64,000 nucleotides of DNA, taken from Tyto alba (Eukaryota; Chordata; Aves; Strigiformes; Tytonidae). The position numbers and the translations under genes are program-made. The stretch covers positions 25,655,610 through 25,719,609 of the forward strand of contig NW_024881323.1 in assembly GCF_018691265.1 (NCBI RefSeq). The letters are read 5' to 3'. Positions 54,101 through 64,000 of the stretch are shown in pieces. The notes below the pieces were generated by a model. It did no database searches, had not been told where the DNA came from, and saw only the letters and a list, made by a program, of their open reading frames with translations. The stretch's first letter is position 1, and each line of letters opens with the position of its first letter.

Positions 54101-57100
54101 TTTTTTCCCAGGCTGAGCTAGCTTCACTATTAAATAAAGCTGGTTTTCTCCCACACTCACATAGTTCCCTACGGCAGCCAAACAGAAGGACAAAGGACTC
54201 TGGTGGGTATGGATGGCACAAAGGTCTCAATGGATTGTTTCTAAATACATGCTTAGAAAGGAAGACAGCAGAAATATTTATAGTGAACATGTTATTACAG
54301 ACTTCATCATTAATCACTGAGCAGCTCCAGCAATGCTGCTCTGCGGATCTGGCCACCCTAGAAACCTCCCAGAAGCACTTTGGGAATTTGTCCAAGATTC
54401 CACCAAACTTCTGGCCAAGCAACAATACCTTGGACCTGCATCCAAATCTCAAATGTAGGTAGAAAAAGCTGAACTTGCCTTAAGTGCACTGGAATTTATA
54501 ACTGGTAACAATTCAGTTTTCCTTACCTACACCAGAGGTTTATGCTGGCTCAGCTGTTAGGAAATTTGTTGTGCATTGATGGAACTGGGGCAAATTCCCA
54601 TAATACGTAGAACCAAAAAAGTCATAGCCATCACCCTTACAGCTGCAACCTCTTGTCCAAGGTCATCTGGATCCAGCTCCTCCCCGAAACCTCTTAGGAG
54701 TCGGACAGATTGCCAAGAAGGTTTGAGAGAATTGATTGTTCCTCCCAGGACTGCCAAAGTGAGACCAAGCAAGCAAGAATCTGTCACCTAGAGGGGGTGG
54801 CAGGACAGGCAGGGAGCTAGCAAGAATCACTCAGATAACCTGTTTTTCTGTCTTCTTCCACTTTTTAAAAGGGACACTCATTCTGCGCAGTGTAGCAGAA
54901 CCAATTACACAACACAGGTTTCAAACCTCTAATTACAGTGGATGCTTCTGCCTCGATATTGCTGGAGGGAAACATTAATGCAGTGAAGCTATGGTATCTG
55001 ACAACAACATCATGTGCCATGCTGATCAAATACTAGTTCATGGCTAAATTTTAGTGTCACCCTTCCTGGTGGTAATTACACTTTACAATTAGAAAAGAAT
55101 CATCATCAACGCTGTGTACAAACAAAATATTTTCATATGAAACAAAGAACTCAGTGAGCAAAATATTGTAACATTTATTAATAATCTATAGCATATATTT
55201 TCAAAAAGTCTGATTATTTTAAGGGCCAAATGATGAAACTTCTGTGATAATGAATAGTCTAATCTTTCATAACTGGAACTAGGTCAACAACAAATTAAAT
55301 TACCCAGCCAGCATGGAAAAGATTAATTTCTGGGAATGAAAAACTGCTATTAAAACATATTTCCAGCCTCTCTTTCTAACCCACCTGGAAGGGAAAAACC
55401 AGTAATATCAGTATGTCAGTGTCATGAAAAGGAATTAGGCAGCGTCATGCTGCTTTCCAGTTTCTGAACCACAGTACTGTAAGAATCAAAGACATGAAAT
55501 TTACACCAGGATATTAAGATATGGAAGTAACAGGAAAGTCATAACAGCCAGTTATGGAATTCTTTCAGTATGTCTTTTATTGAAAAAATATGAGATAGGT
55601 AGCTTGAAATGAAGTCATGTTGGTGTCAAATCACAACAGTAAGATCTTTTTCTCTTTTTTAGCATTTTTTTTTTCAATTTTTTTCAAGTGAAGAATGTCT
55701 CAAAGCATTTTACTAGTCTACATAGGTGTCAAATCTACTGGAAATTAAATTCCTCTGTCAGGCTACACTGCAATAGTGGGAAGGAAATTAAGCACACTTA
55801 TGCCCCAGCCATGTCCTGTCAAAGCACGGGTCAGAAGAGCAGCGCCTGGAGAGCGGGGCTGCTCTTACGCTGGTATTCCCTGTAGGTAAGTACAATGTAC
55901 CTGGGAGGTGGAAGAAAGGGGAGCAAGTCTGTCTGTCTACTCAGTGGCTCTGGTTTATGGAAATACAGACATATAGTAGAAATGAAGCATATACAGAAGC
56001 TTCATGATATCAGGACCCGTGTACAACCAAGTAGAAGGGTACCTCATGTGCTTTAAACGCTAATTATAATAGTAATATAATGCATACCTCCAAGATTAGA
56101 AGATCAATAACAAATCTGTACAAGAATTTCTGTGCAAGAGTTGTGAGAATATAAAAATCTGACTATGCTCTAGCTAAGTCTATCAAAAGGCTTTTCCCTG
56201 TTTTGCTGTGATTTTGTTATGGAAGAAAATAGCCTAATATTCAGAGGGCAATGCAGCTCTGTTGCTACTTTTCTGATGAGCACTGTTTATTAAGATCGTA
56301 AAGTCAGTGCTTCAAATCCCAGAAGTAAGGCTGCCTGTACTTTGTGATTTGGGCTTTTAGTACCTATGTATTACGATGTTGTCTTTAATTACATTAACAT
56401 ATCCTGTTGTCTCCAAGGATTCCTGTTCATACAGTCACTGGGAAGCTATTCAGTATTCTGTATGCCTTCCTTACTCAGTGCTTGGAGTCAGGTCTTCGTT
56501 AAAATGCCTTCTCCACATCAGGTTCTGCTTATGAAACTATTCACTTGAAGTGATGGATTAGCACTAATTTAATTAGTGTTTGAAGGCTTTCTTGTAAATA
56601 TTGGGGTGTTGCCTTAAAAAGATACAAGACTGGATCTGTTCCAACAAATTTGCATAATGTGAGTGAGGGCTGCTCTACAATGCACATTAAAGTAGTGCAA
56701 GTTGGGCCAAGTACAGATATCATGCATGGGCCATTTTTTGGTTTGAAGACGATTTTGAAATCCAAATGTAGTTACACTGGAAAATTACAGTACACCTAAA
56801 TAAAATTCTTCTTCCTAAGGAGGAAAACTCTAAAGGAAGCAAATGATTTCTCTTAGGGCCAATATGCAGTCCTAGTCTATCAGTAATTTACTTTAAAAAA
56901 GCAATGCTTCTCACAGTAACAGAAGCAGCAGCAGCAGGAGTCTGTGACTTATTTGTAGAATGAGATATTTGAGGTCGAGAGACAATGAGAAACAAGAAAT
57001 AGCCTGAAGAAAGGACAATACAGTTACATCCCTTCCTCCTCTCTCCCTCCTGAATTTGAATCAGTTGGCAACAACAAGTATTTCATCACAAGGAAAATCC

Positions 57101-60100
57101 CAGTCATGCGACCTATTTTCATCTAATTACATGACCTACCCTTCCCCTCCCCCTATTAAAGGTTTTTTTACTGTTTACTCACACATGCCTTGGAAATCAT
57201 GACACGTGCTGAAAAGCAGTACCTCAGTGAGATGTGCTGAGATAAGTACCTTAGCGCATGAAGATCTAACAATGCATTTTAACAGGGGCTGATAAGATTA
57301 TTCACATAATGTCGATTTTTGGATTTCCTATGTGCCATAGGGATAGGCAGCATTAAATTCTCTGTATTTAGCACTCCCAGCACCAACTAGAAAGAGTAGA
57401 ACATGCATGGGTCTGAAAAATGGTTGCACAGAAATGTAATGATAGCACCGAAAAATGGGTGCTAATGACTGTTTTCCTTAAGAAACTATTTGAAGTCTGC
57501 CCTTCTTGTTCCTAGTTGAATGACCTGGAAATCCTGAGGCAGCCTCAGCAACACTGCTTCCATTCAAAACCTTCTGCAAGAATTTTTATGGTTTGATAAT
57601 GATGCCTTTTTTTGTGGAATCCTAAAGCCTTCAGTCCCTTATACTACAGGTTTCTACCTGAGGAAGATCATCATGTTTAGATTCTTCAAACATTTTTGGG
57701 AGTGCTCAGGATAGCACTTACTTGGAAATAGTTCTGAAAGAACCACAGGACACACTGTGCAGTGTTTTCCATGCTAGACTGTAGGCAATGACTGTAGGAC
57801 TGCTGCTCTCCTACAGAGGGAATTATGTGGCAAAGAGCATCTCCTCCCGGCTTGCATGGATATGGACTCTACAGGCACCTACAGCCTGCCTCATCTCTAG
57901 CTGCAGGGAGTGTGTGAAAAGACAGGCTGTTTTGGAGTTTCACGACTGAAACTCTAGAGTTCTTTCTAGACAACTCATGGCTGTTCTGTTTGGTTTTGAG
58001 AGACCTGCAGCCACGCATCATCTCAGTGGTCAGAGGAGGAAAGGGAAGAATACTCGCCTCCCTGGCTGCTCTGTACTGGGAAATGGCAGCTGTGAGAGGT
58101 CCCAGTACAAAGACGAATGAAGTGCCAGACTGAGCTGGCAGTATGGGTGGGCTGTGCAAGGCTTGCTCCACATTGCAAAATTCAGACAGTTCACTGAAAA
58201 TATTGTTTCATCATCCTGTTGCATGAGTCGATAGAGCTGCTTCTTTTTAATGGGACTGTTTTATAATATATGAGCCACTTATTGCTAATAGCTGTCTATT
58301 TTGCCTTTGTAGGTAAACCATGGGCTATTACCCAGCAGTGAATTGGCTCAGAAAAACAATTCCCTGTTTATAGAAAAATATGAGAGACAGTACACGCCAA
58401 ATTAATTAAAAAAAAAAAAAAAAGAAATTATCCTTGCTTATTCCTCTTCGCCTTCAGCTAAGGGGAAACTTTCAATAATCTAAAAATTGAAAGGAAAAAA
58501 AGGTTCTTAAAGGCATTTTGAGGGATGGCAAGAACAGTTGCAATTATTTTTATCTTTCACATTTGCAGACAGTGACGACAGCATCCACTTTATGGTCAGA
58601 ACATTTCTGTGCTTCACAAGAACTTCATTTCTACTGGGAGGCAGAATCTGGTGACCACTCTTTTTTTCCACATTGCTTTGTTTCTTCACTCTTGGCACGG
58701 TGATAGGTATTGTGTGAAGCCCCGCAGAGCTGTGAGCGTGTGGCTTGATTTTTTAAATAGGATTCTCAATAGGGCCTGCTCTGTTGAGCACTGTTACTTT
58801 CCTGGTAGTTAACAGAGCATGAGTAGTAAGGGTTAGATGGCAAACAAAGTGACTACAGATGGCTTGAGCCTCATTTTCTGATGATAGGAGTTGCCATTAT
58901 ACTATGTGTTCCCATGTGATCTGTTGATACAATTTCCTTCAATACATGTAAATAGCAACCAGCTACCATGGCTATGATGATATCAAGTACTAAAAATATG
59001 TTAAAATTGCATTTGGACTTAGTGCTGCATACTAGAAAGGAAATTAATCTCTTGAATCAATTTTATTGCCTAAGGTCACCACAAAATTTATGAGAATATA
59101 AAAATATCTTTAACGAAAGTCTTCAAAGCTGTGTGAAGTCAAAGATAATGTGAATAACTCGTTTATCTTCCCTAATCTGTGTTGTTTTAGTGGGAACCAG
59201 GACCAGACAAAAGATTAGAAGATAGGATTTATAAGCTCTGGTCCTTCTTTGCTTCTTCCTGCTACATGACCTTGTACAAACCCCTTGAATTCCTCCTAAG
59301 GAGTCCTACAAAGAATTCAGCAATATTTTCACCATTAGTCCCTCTCCTTCCTCATGTCATTAAAATAGGGTGCTTTTTTTTTTTTTTTTTTTTTTTTTCT
59401 GTTTCTATAAAATCTGATTGGGAAAAAACCCAACACCAATTATAGTTATAAGAAGTATTTTTCAGCTTTTACCAATAAAAATGCATCATCTTTGATCAAA
59501 GGTCTTTATTACATTCTCTCTGCAGTCCTTTTGCCCATAATATACTCAGTGTTTACCTTTGTACAACCTTGAGAAGTTGTTTCCTCTTATTTCAGTTACT
59601 ATCTTGTACACAAAGCCTCAGATCTTTGAATAGTCACTGAGAAACCTCAGAATATAATTTTTTTCTTTGTAATTCTTTGCAAATTTGCTCTCATCTATTA
59701 ATTATGGTGGGCCTTTGTGGAGCAACATTGCTAGTTTCTATGATGGCAGATACTGATATTTTGTCTCGTTGAAATTGACTGTATAGTCATTAGTGATTCA
59801 AACCTTAGTGATTCAAACCTTTTGGTCTCTTCTTTTCTGTGAGGCCTTTCTATAGTGCACTGAATTCAGCTGGCTCAGGAAAAGTAGCATGAAGATACTC
59901 TTGCTACTCTCACAGCCTCAGAGACTATCAGTTTCATTAGAAATTCTGTCAGAAAAGCCAGAAGTATTAAGATGTACAAGCATGAGGATTCTCAGCATCA
60001 CACGTGAGTGGCAGAATTCATGTTATCTCTAACAAAAAGCATCAATTCCAGTTCCTGGAGAAGAAGTGGAGGCTTAATGCTCTCTCTCTCTAATTAAATG

Positions 60101-61550
60101 ATGTACAGAAAAACTGATGGTTTCTTAGTGAAAGCTAAAAAAAAACCCCAAACGTACATTTTTCAGTGTAAGGTTTATGTGGAAGTGACAATATCCTCGT
60201 GTTGCTCAGCTTCTAGTGCATGTATGCTTTCACCGCCACTTCTGATGCGACCGTTACCTTCTCGTGCAAGGCTGCCAGCTCAGAACAGCACGGATACTGG
60301 CCAGCTGAAGGGGTGCGCTACAGGAAACACTGTCATGGCACTGCTTCCATGCATTGCAAACAGCAAGTGTGAAATCTGATCATATTTTTGGCAAAACTGT
60401 GAAAATCAGTGAAGTTTTCTCATTGCACTACTGGGCACAGGGTACTTTCTGAAAAAAACTATAGCTCTCACTCTGAAAGTTTTTTTTGGTAACAGCTTTA
60501 AAGTTGATCAGTCTATGAAAGCACAATAGTGGGGCTTAAACCCATTTTTAAAGCCAGGCAATGAAATGGGACACAATCATTAACTGTCATTTGGCAGAAA
60601 TGTTACTGGAAACTTTCCCAACAGCCTAACAAATGAGTCCTAACATCAGGGGCCCATCTTGGCTAAAACATGACACTTTGCCAGACGATTTCTTGGCAAA
60701 GAGCAAAAGGAGAGAGCTGACTGATCTGTTGTCATGTGAAGCTGAGTTCAAACTTGTTTCCAAGAAAGGGAAGCTCAACATTTTTAGACTAATGGAGAGC
60801 TTTGGTCTGGTATTAGACCTGCTTTTGAAATTTTGGGTGTGCTTCAGTCCTGTCTCTAAATTTTTTATTTTAGCCTGTTTGCCATTAAAAACAAGCTCAG
60901 GATGACTCCAAGTACAGGCTCAGACCCTTGGTTGAAATTCACTAATATAAATTCTGTAACATCTTAACTGTCACAGAGCAACTCTGTAAAACAGCATGCA
61001 TCTACTCCCCATCATCATTTTCTTCAAGAGATGACCACAATTTCTGGACATTACTGAATGCAGTAAACCCCAGGCTAATGTTATGCCAAAGATGAATTAC
61101 CGTGACATTTAATTCAATGTAATACAAATCAGAAGTGATATAATGGAGCCTCAAAGAAGCGATGTCTAAAAAATTCGTTTTTTAAAAAGGACTTTATAGT
61201 TAAATACTTTAGGCTTCCTTGAGTAGCTATTTTAGAGAGAAATATTTGATTATTTCATTATGGCACATGGAAGTCTGCATGAGATCCTTCAAACACCAGC
61301 TGTTTCAGAGTAGTACAAGCATCAGCATAAGTTTTGAAATCACAGATACACACTAACGAATCAGGGAGAGGTATCGATAGTTTTTGATGTAACTGTCATT
61401 GCTATTTCAGTTTTGCCTGTGGCCTCACTACTGATTTTAAAATCTTGACATTGAATTTGTGAGTGTAAGGTGGAAGAGGAAAAGGAGAAGCATACAGGAT
61501 CCCTATTCTAATAGGAGAATGTTGGATTCCTACCAGGAAGGAAGTTGTTG
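45191..61550. other. gene-poor interval
   Basis: About 16 kb of AT-rich DNA. Scattered short frames show no domain or splice-supported conservation. A GC-rich pocket at 52384-52600 stands out. Homopolymers at 58407-58424 (A) and 59374-59398 (T). Could be intergenic or a long intron. Confidence 0.55.
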
Positions 61551-61554
61551 TGGA

Positions 61555-61815
61555 CAAGAGAGAAGGATCAGGATGCTGCTAGAAAACAGTGTTTAGCTTG
61601 GAGAAGAGATGGAGAAGAGAATGTGAGGGATGTCACCCTGAGGACAGCCAAGCAGTGGAATATGCCCAGGGAGGTTGTGCAGTCGGGTTTCAAGACCCGA
61701 CTGGATAAAGCCCTGAGCCGTTGGGTCTGAGCTCAGTTGAGCCCACCTTAAGCAGAAGGTTGGACTACAGACTTTCTGAGGTCCCCCTTCCTAACTCATT
61801 TATGTTATGATCCCA
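61555..61815 (+). mobile_element. CR1 3' end
   Basis: Contains TGGAATATGCCCAGGGAGGT, GGGTTTCAAGACCCGACTGG, then AAGGTTGGACTACAGACTTT and TGAGGTCCCCCTTCC, the CR1 3' terminal pattern (GTTGGACTAGATGACCTC...TCCCTTCC). Somewhat diverged. Confidence 0.8.
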
Positions 61816-62708
61816 TGAACAGTAGAGCAAATGCTATTTCATACTGGGAAAGAAATGGTAAAGGGCAGGGAGACAGAAGGAACAGAAGGGGACTCATTGG
61901 GTTGAAGACATGAACAGAGACTGCAGCAGCTCCTCGTAAAGGCAGGGCTGGAAGACTGTTCACGAGAAAGTTGTTGAGGAGAAGCAAGGAATGAAAGGGG
62001 TGACCGACAGGTTCAGGGAACAAAGTGTGTAGCAGTATTGAATCAGCACAGCTGCCACTACAAAGCTGAAGCCTAAGGCAAAGCCTGTCTTTGGGGCAAA
62101 AGAGTTTACTGACCAGTTCTAGGAGCCCATCCGGGTTCCTCAAGATTACCACTGCTTCTGGTCAGGAGCCACATCGAGACTTGGAAGTGGAACAACAGCT
62201 GCTTGTCTTCCTGAAACCAGAGGCCAGTCTTTACAGAAGAACTGTCAAGAACAGCAATTTACTTCTACACATAAAGACCACTCTTAGGCTGCACACCCAG
62301 GTTGTCAGGTACTATGTTATGATTTAATTTGCTGCTGTGAGATTTTTCTCACAGATTTCAATGAAGTTATATGAAAATCTCGTTTTTTCTCTTCATTGTA
62401 GTTCTCATTTTTTCTGTGAGGAGCAACTTGAAAACAACACAAAGATAACAAAAGCAAAACAAAGTGTATAAAACTGCCTCATTTTCTCTTTGTATTCCGC
62501 TACCTTTTCAGCAGTCTAAAATTCTGGTTAGCCTCATTCTGTGTCTTTTGGGAGAAGAGCCAAGCAGGGGGGCAGGATGTTGCAAAATGTGGTGTTGGAA
62601 CGCTCCTGTTCAAACCAGAGGCTGCTGGGTTGGGTTGAGTTGGAATTGGTTTATTATTTATTTAATTGAACTCAAAGAGCAGAATGGCCTGTGACCACTA
62701 TCCAGGTC

Positions 62709-62771
62709 TCAAACACAGACACAGACACACACACACAGACACACACACACACAGACATACACCCCCCCCAC
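62709..62771 (+). repeat. AC microsatellite with C run
   Basis: ACACAGACACACAC units followed by ATACACCCCCCCCACC. Simple repeat. Confidence 0.9.
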
Positions 62772-64000
62772 CATTTACTAGGAATTCTGAAACTTAGTGC
62801 CTCTCAATTTGTTTTCAGAATGATGCAGTAGGGCCACATTTTAGTACTCTAAACCCACCTGTCTAGAGCAACCAGGCTCTGTGAGTAAGCTGGTTTTTCG
62901 TTTAGCTATTAAACAAACTAACCCACCCAGGAAAAATATACTACACCAAAAAACAAACCAAATCTTATACTTTTTATCCTTATTTTCCATTCTGGTTTGG
63001 GTTTGACCGTGAAATTCTTATTGGAACTACTGCCCATTTACTTGAATTTCACAGAAAGTCTTCTCAGTCTTTTTATACATTTAGAAATCACAGTACCCAA
63101 GAGGGTTCATATATTTTCTTTGGGACAGTTTTTATTTTTTTTTTTTACCACAGTATTTAAATTACAAGCTTGAGTGACGGTTTCAAACACAATTATTTAC
63201 TCCTTCTGCTAAAAGAAGCTGAAGTTAAATTTGTTACAAATAGTTATTAGTCCTTTCAGATGGTCTTGGTTTTACATTACAGTACAAAGTAGGCAAACAT
63301 GTTCTCTTAGGAAGGTAACATCCCTTGAAGTTATTGAGTGGAATAGTACCCAGTCACACAAGAATCTGGACTTCCAATCTACTCTGCTTATTTGATAGTT
63401 CAAGCTCGCCCTTTACTCCCGAAAACCCTAAGCCAGAGTTTCCCTTTTTCTTAGACTGCTTCCTACTGCTTGCCACCAGGGCTATGCATTTTCCAAGTAT
63501 GAAAGGAAAGACATTGGAAAAATTTTAAAACACGGGCTGTGTCTAGATTGCAAACTTCTGCTGGCATATCTGGGCTGTGGAATATCTGCTTCCATACTGA
63601 CGCTGCTTTTTAAACAAGCCTGTAGTATAGTGTGGCTATGCTACGGCACAGCGCTTTTCTTGGTGTACGCTAGGCTATTTGGGGTGAGGGTGTTAATTAT
63701 GTCATCAGAAAGCTCTTTTTGGCAGCCTGTGCTGAATCTACATTAAGTGTCTTGTTGGTTTTGCTCTACCACAAGAATGTTTTCAAAATAATTATGCTCA
63801 AAGAACAAACTGGAAGGTTGGGTTTCTAGTAGAATGCTGCAAGTGATTACGTAGTATGTTAAGTGGTTGTGTTTTTGGCTTTTGTTGTTCTGTTTTGTTT
63901 TGTTTTTAAGTGGTAAGGTGATATGAAGGTACACTATCAGCCTGAAATGCAGTCATATTTTAAGAAATGACTTTTAACTACTGTCAAGTACTGAATCATT
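62772..64000. other. non-coding tail of the window
   Basis: AT-rich. No exon, RNA gene or transposon recognised. Confidence 0.5.

Overview
The window looks like avian nuclear DNA. It carries truncated CR1 LINEs whose 3' tails have the usual CR1 form, several long terminal repeats (LTRs) resembling families common in neoavian (especially songbird) genomes, and split vertebrate genes with GT-AG introns. Names come from reading the translations against remembered vertebrate proteins; no database was searched.

Left third (1-22 kb, + strand): scattered exons of AHCTF1 (ELYS, the AT-hook nucleoporin that seeds nuclear pore assembly). They enter in the beta-propeller part (2783) and end in the AT-hook C-terminus (21847). 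The copy is badly rearranged. About 500 codons of the central alpha-solenoid are missing between 4780 and 5356. A five-exon block of about 4.15 kb is repeated in tandem (5287-9444, 9445-13594) with a truncated third copy (13595-about 14640). One exon is frameshifted in copies 1 and 2 and open in copy 3, while copy 3 has lost a splice acceptor. The AT-hook exon has an in-frame TGA, and LTRs lie in or beside the last exons. A broken exon of a kinesin motor (probably KIF28) lies between AHCTF1 exons.

Middle (22-30.6 kb): a mosaic of duplicated and inverted scraps. A near-perfect inverted repeat has arms at about 24040-25180 and 29434-30574 around a 4.25-kb spacer. The arms hold SCCPDH 3' UTR, a broken copy of SCCPDH exon 2 and an LTR fragment. 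A second inverted pair links 23742-24043 to 4987-5286, exactly at the AHCTF1 exon loss.

Right of centre (30.2-40.3 kb, - strand): a complete SCCPDH gene (saccharopine dehydrogenase-like oxidoreductase). Its 12 coding exons join in frame to 436 codons plus stop, with a CpG-rich 5' end and a 3' poly(A) signal. AHCTF1 and SCCPDH are convergent here, as I remember them in mammals. One partner is intact and the other shattered.

Far right (40.5-64 kb): AT-rich DNA with no exon I can support, two CR1 fragments and simple repeats.

My reading is that this is a secondary or decaying copy of the AHCTF1-KIF28-SCCPDH region (W chromosome, germline-restricted chromosome, or an autosomal segmental duplication) reshaped by LTR-associated duplication and inversion. 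Misassembly of near-identical repeats is the main alternative.
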